In this document: piece after piece, positions 11,656-23,788 of the stretch
Layout: each line of letters starts with the position of its first letter
Numbering within the stretch: position 1 is the first letter of the stretch
Origin: Sarocladium kiliense
Lineage: Eukaryota; Ascomycota; Sordariomycetes; Hypocreales; Sarocladiaceae
Direction of reading: 5' to 3'
Assembly (NCBI GenBank): GCA_030734395.1
Contig: JAUZTG010000029.1
Span: 310,001-374,000 of the forward strand
Length of the DNA stretch: 64,000 nucleotides
Translations under genes and position numbers: made by a program
The notes under the pieces: generated by a model
Seen by the model: only the letters and a program-made list of their open reading frames with translations
What the model was told of the DNA's origin: nothing
The model's database searches: none

Positions 11656-13005
11656 TCACTCCTTGCGCTCTCTGCTCTTGCACTTGACCTTGTAAGTCGA
11701 ATCAAGCTCGCCCCACTTGATCTTGCTGAAGATCACAGCAGTGTCGGGCTGCACTTCCTGGATGTTGGTAGGGCTGCCTTCGCCATCGAGGCACGGGCCA
11801 ACACCGTCAGTCAGACCGTCCAGCCAAGTCATGTTGCCGCCAGCATCCCACCAAATGCTCAGGGCGAGGACCATACCGCGGGTCATGGCATCACCCATAG
11901 CCGTGGCGGCGCCCAGATCATTGTAGCGCTCAGCATTGCGCACCTGGCAGAAGTTGTCGTCGATCCAGTTGGTGCCTCCGAGCTCCTCCGCGTGCTCCTC
12001 GAGGTTATAGCTCGCTTGTTGGATTTTCTTGCCGTCCTGAATATAGAAGCGGCGGTACTGGACCAGCTTGCCGTTGTCGTCGGCCGGGAACTGTGTTACA
12101 ACGGTGAAGGGACGGGACGTGTCGACCTTGAAGTCAGCGTCGGGACCGTAGTACTCGGGGTTGCCGAGCTGGTACGGGTTGTAGCCGCAGCCCCATTTAT
12201 CACAGATGCCGCTCCATTCGCAATCCTCGCCCTCGCACTCAACGAGGCCGGTTTGGTTGCACGGGTGGGGGACAAGGGTGTTCGCTCGGGCGTTAGCCTC
12301 CCAGATATCCATTTCGTTACAGCATGAGCCATAGCCCTCGAGGTTTGGCTGGGAGAAAGTCAGCTTCCAGGATTCAGGGGTGGTCAAATGTCAATCTACC
12401 TCGCCGTTGATGAAAGGAGTCGTGTAACACTGAGCATCGCAGTATCCGGTTCCGTGATATGCGCCGGCCTGGTTAAGCTCACTCTTGCCACCATCCGCGG
12501 CCATCTCCGATAGGTAGAGGGCGCCATTCATGCCGCATGGAAGCTTGGAGACATCAACGTCGAAGCTGAACTCGCCGCCGGTGAGATGAAGCATCTCGTA
12601 CTCCTGGGCATCCTCCTTCAGGAGGTAGACACGAGGAGTCAGGAGAGTGCCGTTCTCTGCGAGTTGCTCAAGCAACAATGCATCACCATCAGTCTGAACT
12701 CCGAACTCGGAGTAGTCCGAAATGCCGCGCTGCCTGCAGTTGGCCTGGCAGGACTCGATATCCGGGCAGGCAGTGGCGTTGGGAGTCTCGCCCCAATCGC
12801 CACAGTTGTACTCGGGCGCGTCCTGTTGGTAGATGGGGTGGTAGAGCGAATCGAGGACAATCTTGTTCGTCTGCTCTACGCAGCCTCCCTTCTTGGTGCA
12901 TTGCCAGGTTGTGATCTTAGGGTGAACCTCGGGGACATCGTCTGGGGTCTGAGCGGAGGCCAGGCCAACCAGGAGGGCGCCAACAAGGGGAATGATACGC
13001 GTCAT
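11656..13005 (-). CDS. GH7 family endoglucanase/cellobiohydrolase, secreted
   Basis: Two exons, 12400-13005 and 11656-12348, encode 432 residues. The 51-nt intron 12349-12399 (GTAGAT...TTTCTCCCAG, branch AGCTGAC) is a multiple of three but contains an in-frame TGA, so it must be removed. After splicing the GH7 active site is continuous: GYGSCCNEMDIWEAN with nucleophile E214, D216 and acid/base E219. The N-terminus is a clean signal peptide (MTRIIPLVGALLVGLASAQ). Many Cys residues fit the disulfide-rich GH7 fold. The length, and the lack of a linker and CBM1 at the C-terminus, suit a core-only endoglucanase I-type enzyme that cuts internal beta-1,4 bonds of cellulose; a cellobiohydrolase is not excluded without comparing the tunnel loops. 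A TATATAA lies about 95 bp upstream. Confidence 0.95.
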
Positions 13006-15168
13006 ATTGGATAAGGCGCGTGTCCGTCAAATGAGATGAGAATGGCGTGCAGAAGGGGAAGGGATACGTGATCTGGGGTTACATAGACACATCTTCACTT
13101 ATATACTAATGGTAGATGACTGTCTTTTCACCCAGATCCATGGACACCTTGCATGGAGACCAAACATTTTCCCCAACTTCTCCGCGACCGAATCAGGCAC
13201 CGTCAAGCCAAGGCGCTCATCAGGCCCTAGAGCCCGATAATGAGAGAAGCGCTTGCAAGTTTGCTCCAGGCATTGCAGCCTCCGAAGGCTTGGCCGGTGC
13301 ATCGGGCCCAAATTCCATGTAAGTGAGCGAGCTTCCTGGGTGGAAGCAAGGATCCTGGTCCCCTTGGCTGTTGTGGATAAACAAGAGCTTCAGCTCGAAG
13401 AAGCCAGTGCTGCGGGGAAGGCCCGTCCTGTTGTAAAGCTGGAATAATTGGAGAAGAGAGCTAACATGCTGTTTGCATGCACTGGCCCTGCTGGCACTGC
13501 CGAAAGGGGACACTCGGAGCAACATCTCCATGTGTTTCTGTTGGTGGACCTTGACTGAACCAGGTCCGGGCCGGATGACGGTTCCGAACCAAGTGCTGGA
13601 GAGGAACTCGCCAAGCCCTCCTCGTAGCGAGCAAAATTTGTCGATTGGCCAATGGAACACAGCTGCTTCCCATGAGATCATCCTTAGGCGGACACACCCT
13701 CCAAGGCGGATGAAATATATTAAAGTAGTCCAGGCACGAGACGCCACTGGATGGACGCCGTTATTCGTTAGTGGGCCGATCGGGCCGGGAGGAGCTGAGC
13801 TTATGAGTTTATCTTGAAGCCAATCGTTCTTAATCTCCAATGTGCGTGGTCCCCGCCCTGGTAGTGCAGCTGTACGCGCTCTGGAGTGATTAAGCGATGA
13901 GGGCCGACACAGCCACGTCTTTGTGTTGTTAGGGCCAGCGACGAATGAGAAAGGTACGGACAATGAATCGTGCAGAGTCCAATGCCGTCTTTGTGCCGAC
14001 ATGCTCCAAGGTCTGCCTCCCGGAGTCGAAATAATTTTGCCACCAACACCAGCGAGCTAAGCATGCAATCCTGGTTATGTCGAGAACTTGCCTAAGCTGC
14101 CCCTACGCATTAAACACGGGTTGATGCTGGAATTGGGATCCTATATTCCGCCCACTGCAGTCCTAAGCACGGCCAAGGTGAGATTCGTCTCATTTTAAGC
14201 ATTATGTTGTAGAGGTTTTGGTTGAGCTGCGTAAGATTACGATGTATTGAGCCGACAGTGGCTTGACGAGAGAGGGGTCGGCAGAGTAGGGGCGGACGGG
14301 TGGCGACAGTAAGGAGGGCAGCATACGTGCAGGGAGCCGCCCAGGCACCTGACCGCTCCAATCAGGCCCGGAAAAGGATCTTAAGGACTGGGAACGACTC
14401 GTAGCGTGTGGTGAAGGTAAAGGCACGTGGATTGTTACGTAGAGGTTGCTTCATCAATCACACCGAAGCCTGGTCCATGTGTAGAAGTCGGCAGACCGCT
14501 TCCCGGGGCCAAACTTAGCCCTGTTTTCAGGCCAATGGAACAGTTGCGAAAGGGTTCTTGCAGGAAAAATCATTAGGTGTAGAATATTACTCGTTCGCCC
14601 ATGACGCGTGCCCGACCAGGGAGTTCGCATCCACGACAATTGTCTCGGGTACCTTAGCGAAGGGAGGGCACCCAAGGCAATTGGTGAAGTCGACGCAAAC
14701 CGAGACCACATTTCCAAGTTCGACGCCAACTGGTCGCGCTTCCTTGAACGGTGCTTTGGTCTTGCGGCCACCATCGCAAGGCTTCCAAGATATCATGCCG
14801 GGGCACCAAGTTAAACCTTGCCAAATCCACGCTTCCGCGCTATTAGGCGCAGAGGAGGCTGCGGTGTGGTTTCGTTGTGTGCTTGGGGATGGAATGAAGC
14901 TGCAGAACCTTAGGTGGAAGGTGCTACAAGACGCCTGCTATCAGATCACATGCCGCCCTCAGTATGCGCGAAGATACAAAAGGACTTGCCTTCTAATAAT
15001 TGCGAATAGGGCAGCTAGCGAATCAAATGTACCTGTCTTTCCAAGGCATCGTGCTACCGCATCAAAGTCGGGTTATCTTGCTGCCCCCTCCAGTTGTGCG
15101 TACAATATGCATGCAGACGTAGTTCTCACGTCGATGAACCATGCTCACCACCGATATTGGCACCTAAT
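13006..15168. other. Long gene-free stretch upstream of the GH7 gene
   Basis: About 2.1 kb. It contains the GH7 promoter. Open frames exist on both strands (the longest 13220-14002 on the reverse strand and 14558-15172 on the forward), but they show no domain, signal peptide or splice support and overlap other frames, so I do not call them genes. Confidence 0.45.
13099..13105 (-). promoter_or_regulatory. TATA box of the GH7 gene
   Basis: TATATAA on the reverse strand, 94-100 bp before the GH7 start codon, a usual distance for a strongly regulated fungal hydrolase gene. Confidence 0.55.
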
Positions 15169-17564
15169 CTAGTGCTCCGTCATGTTCTTGCACCCGACAT
15201 CACCCCAGTCCTCGCGGATCATCTCAGCTCCCTTCTCGCCGATCATGAATACTGGGCCCACGATGTTCACATCCGGGAGGATGGGGACGATGCTGCAGTC
15301 GACGATGCGCAGCCCGTCGATGCCGTACACCTTAAGCCGGGGGTCCACTACGCCGCCCTTCTCGAGTGGCAGCATCTGGTTCGTCCCAGACGCGTGCCAG
15401 TTGGGGATCGTGTTAGCCTTGACGTATTCGAAGATGGCGTCATGGTCATCATCACTGATGGCATCGCCGGGGCTGACCTCGCCATTAAAGGGGCCGTACG
15501 TGAACTCCTGAAGGGCTGGGTGCGCCAGGATCTTGCGCAGGTATTTGAACGATTGGATAGCCACGGCTCGATCAGCGGGATGCGTGTAGTACTGACTCAG
15601 GGAAAGAGTTCTCGTCAGATAAGAATTTTGAGGAAAAAACGGTATCAGTCAATATCCGGACTCAACTTACCGCTGGGTTGATGACGGGAGCGGCCGACAT
15701 GGAGTTTGGCCCAAGGGTGACGTTTCCTCGCGACATCGCCACCATGCTGCTGGCCGTCAACGAGATGTAGGACTCGTTGCTCAGAGGCGTGTAGTAGGGT
15801 GTCGGTCCGCCAGGGTACCAGATCGACTCGAAGAGGTACTCCACGTGAGATTGATTTCCGAATCCTGCCTCGACAACAGCTTCAGCGCCAATCCCGATGA
15901 GCTCCTCCTCAGACAGCTTTTGGAATCCGTTGGTGATACCGGAAGGTGCGGTGTAGACGCCTGAGCGGTTCGAGTAGAACTCCTATCGAGGGTTAGTCAG
16001 TTATCTGGCAGCGCAGCTTCAGCCCTCCGGTTTCTCAGTTTCGTACCTCCTGAGCGGCGGCGAGCAGCTCGAACTGAATACCGTACTGGCTGGTGGAGTA
16101 CTCTTCATGGACGGTAGCCATGATGCTGAACACGTTATGGTCGTTGAGGCTGCGCACATGGTCAACGTAAGACACTGATTTCCATTAGCTTGCTGAGCCC
16201 GGTTGACATACTGCTGGCCGACATTCTCGTTGATGAGCACGGGCTCAATGGCGTACTTTTCTAACTGATCTTGGGGACCGATGCCCTATCATTGAGGGTT
16301 CGTCAGCGAGCTCTGCTTCGTCCCGTATCCGCGCCAAAGTTCCGGTTTCATGAAGAGAACGTGTATAAACATGACAGCTTACCGAGACCATGAGCAGTTG
16401 CGGAGAGTGGAAAGCACCCATCGCTACGATGACCTCCTTGGTCGCGTGTACCTGGTGCGTCCTCGCTGCAGGATGGTCAAGGAACTGCACACCAGTAACA
16501 CGTGGTGTCTCGCCCTCGGTATCCGTCAGCAGGGCCTGCACAGGGGCGTAATAGAGCACGTCGAGGTTCTTGCGGTGAATCGCCTGTTTCAGATACCCGT
16601 CGTAGCTTGAGCTGCGCATGTAGTCGCCGTCGAGGGTGGCTGTGCCCTGCTTCACACCAGTGCTGTTGCCCGTGTTCTGTTCGAAAACGATGGGAATGTT
16701 GGCCGCCTCGCAGGCGTGCATAAAGCCGATGCCAGTGGGAGGCACGTAGCCTTGATAGGCGATCTCCAGCGGGCCATTAGCATACGCCGTGGGCTCCCAG
16801 GTCTTGTAGGTGTCGTCGAAGCCCTTGGCCGGATCCTGGGGGTTGAAGTGTGTGCCTTTGACGAAGAGGGGCCAGACGTCGTCCCAGCCCCAGCCCGGGT
16901 TGCCGGCGTCGACCCATTGGTCGTAGATGTTGGAGCTTCCACGTCCGTAGTAGAAGCCATTAATCATGCTGCTGCCTCCGAGGCCGCGGCCACCTGTACA
17001 CAATGGGAATCAGAAGTTTCCGCCCATTGCCATCAGCCGCACGATCAGGGGGCATAACTCACGGTGGTATGTGAGGATCTTGTCGTCAAGACCTTCCTGA
17101 GGCTCAGTCATGAAGCGGTAATCCACGGCGCTTCCTAGTTATTTACATGAAGCTTAGCAACTTTGACTCTCATGACCAGAACTTCCATTCTCCTTCTTCA
17201 TTCCGATGTTTGGGACTCACCGCCGAGTAGCTGGTTACCACCGAGGGGCTTGTACGATGCGACAATGTTGGGATCTGGGCCAGCCTCGAGGACGAGAACC
17301 CTGAACTTGCCCGACTCGGTCAACCGATTAGCCATGACAAGACCGGCAGTTCCGCCTGGTAGGGCTGGTTAGCTTGTGGACTACTTGAGAGGATCTCAGA
17401 GAAGACAGCTTTGCCTAGCCAAAGGTGAAGTACTAACCTCCGGCAATAATGAAGTCATATTCCTCTTGGATTGTAGCACGCTCGATGCCCTTGATTGGTC
17501 GGGCAACAGAAGTGCCGACCAGCGCCAGCAGAGCTGTAGCAAGGTGGAAAGACAGCCTATACAT
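15169..17564 (-). CDS. Secreted GMC-family FAD oxidoreductase (glucose/alcohol oxidase-like)
   Basis: Spliced gene with about seven introns and roughly 600 residues. The ATG at 17562-17564 starts a signal peptide (MYRLSFHLATALLALVGTSVA). The FAD-binding dinucleotide motif (DFIIAGGGTAGLVMANRL) spans the first splice site. The GMC signature 1 follows in GRGLGGSSMINGFYYGRG. A 62-nt intron (GTATGTC...TGCGCAG) produces ENVGQHLNDHNVFS, the usual GMC surface loop, which checks the frame. The C-terminal domain has NWHASGTNQM, whose His is the expected catalytic base, and a late VDCSIVPILPDVN segment. The family oxidises sugars or aryl alcohols and releases H2O2 for lignocellulose attack. Substrate cannot be told from sequence alone. 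A TATATAA lies about 150 bp upstream. Confidence 0.92.
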
Positions 17565-18727
17565 AGTCCTAAAGCTCAGTCTGACAAAGAAAGACAGGTC
17601 GGATAACGAATAAAGCTAGAGAAAAACAACAACTGAAGATAGCCTTGCTAATGCTTGACTGCTCCCAGCTCTCCCATTTCCCCTCAGCTACAATAACGCC
17701 CCAAGCATGCCATCTTATATAGGCTCCGGACGGCACCCCATATGCGAGGTGCCGGTTCCTGCCTTTTTCGCGACCGACAGGGAACGAGTCGACTTAGCAC
17801 CAAATAAGGTCTTTCCTGGAACATGAAGCTACAGTATTAGATGTCCGATGGAGAGGGGATGCGGGCTGGAGCGTACGTCATGCTCAGCTTGTGTGCCACC
17901 TTCGCGTCGGGATTGGGAGAAAACAGAAGGGGCCGCGACGTAGGCAATCCTTGGCTTTTCGCACTCAAGGGCCCCTCGCAAATACGAGCGATGTCATGAT
18001 GATCCGTTCATTGCGGCAGAGCATGTTTAGACACACCACTTCAGCAAGCCCATTAACTAATCAGAAGATGCACAGACTTGTATGTCGTGCACAATGTAGA
18101 GGCTCCGGTGAACGTCAAAAGATCCGTCATCATCACCCACAATACGGAAGAGGCACAGACTTAAGTTTTAAGCTCCCGGGAAGGTCTCTCGCAGATGCAG
18201 ATGCCTGGTTGAACATCTTTTGCTGTCTCTGTATTTTAGTATCATCGCCAACTTCTCGTCTCGGAAGTTGTCACTGACCTACCCTGTATCATATCGGATA
18301 TTCCCTCTGGCGTGGTCTGTTCGTCTTGTGCAAAATCCGGAGGCTTGTAGATGGATCAAGTTTAAGCCTTTAAATCATGATCATCACCGTCCCTACAAAA
18401 CTGTCGAGTTAGTCTCTTTCTTACGGTCGTTGGTGATTGTCGCATCTGATATGCCTTGCACATCATAAACAGTAGAGGTCCGCGAATATCACTATTTTGC
18501 GTCCAGACATTGAATTCCGGGACGAGAAAGTTTATCTGTGTCCTTGACTAATAGAAAGAAGTTTCTGCCGATACAGTACACTAATATAAGCAATCCGACA
18601 CCACGCAGTATTCTCAGGTGCAATTGCAAAGATCCCAGGCAAAGCATGAATTGCCGTTCACGTGGAAAGCAACACCCTTTTTACAGTACAGTCCCGTCTA
18701 TATGTGCGTGGATAGAAAGATCCCATA
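17565..18727. other. Gene-free stretch, promoter of the GMC gene
   Basis: Contains the GMC leader and TATA box and the 3' flank of the Zn2Cys6 gene. No further gene or repeat recognised. Confidence 0.4.
17715..17721 (-). promoter_or_regulatory. TATA box of the GMC oxidoreductase gene
   Basis: TATATAA on the reverse strand, about 150 bp before the GMC start codon. Confidence 0.5.
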
Positions 18728-20112
18728 TCAAAAACCGTTTGAAACATTGTCTTCCTGTGGAGGCTTAAACGATATATCATCCACCCCAACCACCTGCAGC
18801 GGCCACGCAATCCAAGGTTGCCAGTAGGCACCCAACAGCTCGTTGGTGACTCTGACAATGTCCTTCCCCAGCCCTTGGAAAGCCCAGAAATACCGACATT
18901 TGTGTAGTAAAGCCCCGAAGAAGCTGAACAAGATGAGGGCTGGTGGCTGTCTTTGTTGAAGGAGCCTGAGGTACTCATTCGAGAACTGATGAAGAAGTAT
19001 GAACAAACAAAGAGAGGACTTGATGCTTTCCGCCTTGGTGAGTTCCTCAGCCGAATCTGCTCGCTGGTAAAGAAAAGCATAGCATCGTTGAATTGCCTCT
19101 TGAGTGTGACTGTATGTCTCCGCCTTGCTGTCGTCTGCCCAGGTATCCTGTATTCGCTCAAGCTCCCTACCACCAAAGCCTAAGTCGATATCCTGCGTTT
19201 CAAGGATGAAGTAATCGCCTATAAGGAACATCTTTGCCAGGCGGCTTTCACTGAGGTTGGAACCGTCTAACTTCATCAATGAGGTGATGCCTCGGTTCAT
19301 TGGGATCCATTCGACCCCCAGGACATAGTCCCTCCATCTATCGTATGCTAATGGGTCGTGAGCCCTGATAGCTTCGTCGTACGACTCTCTCCGGCCAGCG
19401 AAGACGTATAGAGCGTTGAGGGACGACCAGGCGAACAGTGCCTCATGATTGTCGGGGCATATTCGGTCCACCTCGACTTGGAACCGCCACAAGCCCTCGT
19501 TGTGGTATTGGGTAGCAAACAGGACGTCAGATTTGGTGCACCGGCCTGCAAGGTGCGCTCGATGCAGAACTGACACGCTCAAGATCGCATAGAATACAAA
19601 GGGGTGCTCAAATGCAATCTTTGGTATTTCGATCTGCCATACACTCCAAGACTCTGTCAGGTTGGGTAGATCTAAGCTGGTGCTTGTGACCCAATGGTGT
19701 AGAAGCGCGATTTCTTGGAGGTTGAATGTCGACCCATTCCCAGCCAGTGGTGAACCAAACCTGGACAGTGTTTCCGCGCCTGGAGTGATGCTTGAGATGG
19801 GGGTATGTGATGAACTTTCACAATTTGAAGGGGCACGACTTTGCGCCTGAGCCGTGGACGACCCTCCTCCCTTGGCTGGTGAAGGGTAATGGCAATCAAC
19901 CTTTCGGCGAATACAATTGCGACATTTCGGTTTCTCCTCGGGACACTTTCTTTTTGCGTGAGCATAAATGTTGCAAAACCAGGTGCATTGTCAGTGCTCA
20001 CCTTGACGCGACGTCTGCGGCAGTCACGACAGCCTGTTCGTGTCTTGTTGTGGGCCTTGCGTCGATGCTGGGCACTATTGTCGTTATGGGTCATTGCCAC
20101 GGGCGTAGCCAT
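18728..20112 (-). CDS. Zn2Cys6 fungal transcription factor
   Basis: Two exons, 20002-20112 and 18728-19945, encode 442 residues. The 56-nt intron 19946-20001 (GTGAGC...AAAG) lies inside the zinc cluster; splicing it gives CRDCRRRRVK joined to CPEEKPKCRNC and ending KVDC, the C-x2-C-x6-C-x6-C-x2-C-x6-C pattern with a 6-residue middle loop. The rest matches the Fungal_trans_2-like C-terminal region (LHHWVTSTSLDLPNL, then ILSVSVLHRAHLAG), typical of regulators of the sterol uptake or nitrogen/secondary-metabolism type. It starts head-to-head with the RTA1 gene, only 516 bp apart, so it may control that gene from a shared promoter; that is inference. Confidence 0.9.
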
Positions 20113-20628
20113 CAGCACGGAAGGGGACAGCCTCCGGTTGACTGGCCTGCCGGATGGAAGGCCACGGCAGAAGACGATTAAGCGAGCAGGAGAGCGAGTG
20201 TCTGGCCTTTTGGTTCAGGACAGGTTCCGAAGGACTGGGCAAGCACAGAGTAAAGACATGGGTTGGGAAGAAGGTAAACGATAACGAGGTATGAGCCTCC
20301 GCCAAGTCCGATCTAATGCCCTCCACAATAAGCAGAGGCTCCGTAATCCGCACGGGCGACTTGGTTACGCTGGGTCACTGGACGATTTTAGCTTCTTGGT
20401 GCTGGGTCTGCGACTCCACCTCGTTTATATAAACGAGCTCGCTCTTCTGAACGAGGTCTCATCTCCAGATGCAACGCGGCAGTGCATTGATAGCAGTACG
20501 CCTTTATAAAAAGTAGTCCCAATAGTCCAAATGCTATCTCAACTTAAATTTAACTTCATATATTGGTCCTACTGTTGCTCCTTTTCTTCCCTCATCTGCC
20601 AACGACTCTCGGCCTTTAATACCTTACG
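20113..20628. promoter_or_regulatory. Shared intergenic promoter between Zn2Cys6 gene and RTA1 gene
   Basis: 516 bp separating two divergent start codons. Pyrimidine-rich leader sequence is visible before the RTA1 start (20570-20628). No clear TATA box was recognised on either side. Confidence 0.45.
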
Positions 20629-21656
20629 ATGAACGCAGACTGCGATCATGTTTCTCCCGAATGCCCGGTTTCGAACACGCTATACGGCGACTATTTCACG
20701 CTTCCAGCAACAGCTACGTATGCAGCCATCTTTGGATTGATGCTAGTCGCGCAGGCGGCTTTTGCATGGAAGGCAAAGCTATGGTCGTTCGGAGCCTGGC
20801 TTTTCTGCGGTACAGTATTCGAGTGCCTCGGATACATCTTCCGATCGATGATGGTCGATAACCCCTGGGACGGCAATGCTTTTATCGGACAGAGTTTGAC
20901 GTTGGTACTTGGCCCAACGCTCGTGGCCGCTGCCATCTCCCTCACATTCAAGCACCTCGTCATCTGGCACGGCCCCGAATACTCCCTGATACGACCTAAA
21001 TATTATCCACACGTGTTTGTTGGTTCAGATCTCGTCTCTATTCTCGTGCAGTCTGCTGGAGGTGGTCTTGCAGCCGCAGGTAGCTCTGCATCGATGACAA
21101 ACATGGGAAATAACTTGATGCTTGGGGGTGTATGCTTTCAAGTGGTCAACATGGTCTTTTGTGGCTTTCTTATTCTTTCCTACGTCTGGCGTCGGAAGAA
21201 GACCATGAAGGAGGGCCCGATGCAATTATCCTCGGAATGGCAGTCTGGCCGTCAGAACGTGCCCTTATGCTACCAAGGCAGCTTAGCTGAGGTTCTCAAA
21301 AAGCAGAAGGCTGTCAAGGTCTTCATCATTAGCCTTGCAGTTGCATACATCGCGATAGTGGCTCGATGCTCTTACCGGTATGATGACCATCTACTCCTTC
21401 TCCACGAAAACCCCACTAATCTCGTGTGTCCTACAGAATCGTCGAGATGGCCTCTGGATGGGGAAGCTCTCTCATGAAAGATGAACTGACGTTCATGGTC
21501 CTAGATGGTGGCTTGCTAATGGTGGCCTGCGGGTGTCTCACGATCTTTCACCCAGCTATCTGGTTCAAGTTCATGAGCAAACGAAAAGAAAATGAAGAGA
21601 AGCAAGGTGGTGATTGGGAACTCAGCTCCGCGGAGGGCTTGACGCAGTCGAGATAG
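20629..21656 (+). CDS. RTA1-domain seven-transmembrane protein (lipid-translocating exporter family)
   Basis: Exons 20629-21377 and 21437-21656 encode 322 residues. The 59-nt intron (GTATGA...CCTACAG) joins SYR to IVEMASG, and the second exon carries the last membrane helix. About seven hydrophobic helices are visible, with the family landmarks YIFR, LTLVLGPTLVAAAIS, SDLVSILVQSAGGG and VEMASGWG. RTA1/RSB1/PUG1 proteins are plasma-membrane proteins linked to resistance to 7-aminocholesterol and to export of sphingoid bases. This copy most likely does something similar, but substrate is unknown. The neighbour on the opposite strand is a Zn2Cys6 regulator. Confidence 0.92.
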
Positions 21657-21990
21657 GGAGCAGCATCAGCAAGCTTGCAAGAGCCATTTTTCTTTACCAA
21701 TCTTCACTCCCCGCTGCCTCTAGGACTTGGCCCTATCCCTCAGCTATTGGAACCCTATCATTTGTCATTTCCCCCTTCGTGTGTAAGATTGTTTAGACGG
21801 TGAGATTCGTAACATCACACTGTTAGACTTAATCTAACATCACAAAAATGTCATGCAAGCGCGAATAGATGAGAGCAACGACCAATATGCCCCAGTAAAG
21901 TGTTTGATAATCGCTGCGTTACGCCTAGCATTGTAGTGAGACTCCGTAGCTAAAAAGGATGCCGATGGTTGAGATCTCGACCGCCGCTGG
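21657..21990. other. Convergent 3' flanks of RTA1 and GNAT genes
   Basis: 334 bp between two convergent stop codons. AT-rich, no gene seen. Confidence 0.4.
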
Positions 21991-22503
21991 TCACAGATCC
22001 AAGTTCCAGGTCTCCCCAACTAGTTGCTGCCCGAACGACTCGTGCGGTTGCGAATCCACAAGACGAAACCCTGCCTGTTTGTACAACCGCCTGGCACCTT
22101 CCAGAATGCTTTGTGTCCACAACGTGATGGTCTTGTATTGAGCCGAGCTCGCAAAGTCAATACATTCCTTTATCAGCTTTGAAGCTACCCCCATACCCCG
22201 CGCGGCCTCTTCGACGAGAAGCAACCGCAACTTCGCGACCTCGGGATTTTCCTTATCCTCCACGAGCATGATACATCCGATGAATGCATCGTCTTTCTCA
22301 GCGATCCAGCAGCGTTCCTTTTCTGGCTTGTAACTGTCGATGAAATCTGCTGTGATCCTGCCAATCAGAGCCTCGAAGCTTTGGTCCCATCCAAATGGCG
22401 CGTTGCAGTAGATCCCACCATGCCGACTAGTGATCAACCCCATATCTCCTGGACGATGTGTTCGAATCCGGAACTGCGGAGAAGTTGCATTGCTTGATGC
22501 CAT
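21991..22503 (-). CDS. GNAT-family N-acetyltransferase
   Basis: Single exon, 170 residues, with ATG at 22501-22503. The GNAT core is present: WIAEKDDAFIGCIMLVEDK (beta3/beta4), KLRLLLVEEAARGMGVASKLIKEC with the acetyl-CoA pyrophosphate loop in the R-x-x-G-x-G/A form (RGMGVA), and YKTITLWTQSILEGARRLYKQAGFRLV (beta5-alpha4). The order and length fit a stand-alone acetyltransferase of the type also found fused to MarR regulators in bacteria. Substrate unknown; small amines, drugs and amino acids are common for the family. Located between two transporter-type genes. Confidence 0.9.
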   Translation of the reverse strand: MASSNATSPQFRIRTHRPGDMGLITSRHGGIYCNAPFGWDQSFEALIGRITADFIDSYKPEKERCWIAEKDDAFIGCIMLVEDKENPEVAKLRLLLVEEAARGMGVASKLIKECIDFASSAQYKTITLWTQSILEGARRLYKQAGFRLVDSQPHESFGQQLVGETWNLDL

Positions 22504-23788
22504 GGTTCAGATCGTAGGTGTGTGTTTTGCTGCGTTCGTGGAAGTTGCGATAGTTTTGTGCCCAATTGTCTAAGAGTTGACTTCTTATAATTGACATCAA
22601 GCGTTGCTAGTTTCTTCTAGCCCTTGCCCAAGAGCTTGACATGGTGGGGTTCAAGACGTCTTGGTCAATCAAAGGGCGCGCCCTCACTGCGTGCCTTCAA
22701 TACCTAGGTGAAAAGGACAAGCACGAGCTTTGGAGACTTCTATGAAAGTAATGGTGGTCAGTTGCGACGGTGATTGAGTGTTCGCAGCGCCTTATACCTA
22801 AGACGTCTAGAATTTACCTTTTAATCAAACACACAAGGTCAAGGAATATCGTCGCCTGTCACCTAGAGCGACACCGCTATTTAGCGTTTAAGTGCGCTAT
22901 TGTTCCTGACGCTAAAACATCGATTCTCGCATTGATGTGAGGGGTTACACCACGGATCGCAACTCGCTCCAATGCCGATCAGGCAGGGAGTGTCAGTAAG
23001 ATTGGCTATAGAACTTAAGATCTCATTTATAACTTGTGCTGTATAGGCATTGTCCCATGGGTTAGGATCCTAATGACGATGACGACTCGACTTCGCCAAC
23101 ATTGGAGATGAGTCGTACATCTACTTATACCTCAGCACACGTCCGCGACTCAACAGGTTGGGCCTGGCCCTCCTGTGTCTCAGCACGGCAAACCCTAGAT
23201 TCGTCCAAGGATCAGTATCTTGTAGGGCGATCTGTCTGCCTAGTTGCAAGGCAAACGACGTTGTGCGTGTCGCATTGCGTGGGCGAGTCTGTGGTGCGTG
23301 CTTAAGCGAGAGGATGATCATCGAGGCCATTGCTAGCAAGAGGAGTCGACCGAGGCACTCAACGCCGAAAAAGCTGTCCCACTCGAATTGTGACATTGTG
23401 CGGCCTTCGCGGTAGACGGAAAACCCACGTACCTGCCCGGCGATCACTAGTGGTAGAGATTGGCGTGATTGTGCAATTCGTTCATACAAGGACGCATTGG
23501 AGGTTTCATTTGACCAGCGCCGATTCTTCATGAGCAGTCTCATACGACAGGGTCTGACAAATGTGCAATATGGGAGCGCGCGATGATGAAGTACGCAAAG
23601 GTCTAGCTATGAGCTGACCGCATCCAAAGTGATATCACCATTAACCACAGAAGGATTAAGCGTGCGATAGCAAGAACCCATGTTGACCTTGCTATCTTAA
23701 CCTTCGTGTATCTCACAGTAAAAGAGTTCAGTGGTACAACACAATCTACCTTGACGCCTGTCCTCCAACCTTGACCTTCTACACCAAG
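22504..23788. other. Gene-free stretch between GNAT and MFS exporter genes
   Basis: About 1.3 kb. A 140-codon reverse frame (23121-23543) has one hydrophobic run but no recognisable domain, start context or splice structure. Nothing else supported. Confidence 0.4.

Noticed and set aside
13220..14002. 260-codon reverse frame
   Set aside because: No signal peptide, domain or splice logic; amino acid mix is not typical of fungal proteins; it lies in the GH7 promoter region.
14558..15172. 204-codon forward frame
   Set aside because: Ends at the GMC gene stop on the other strand, no recognisable domain, overlaps several other frames.
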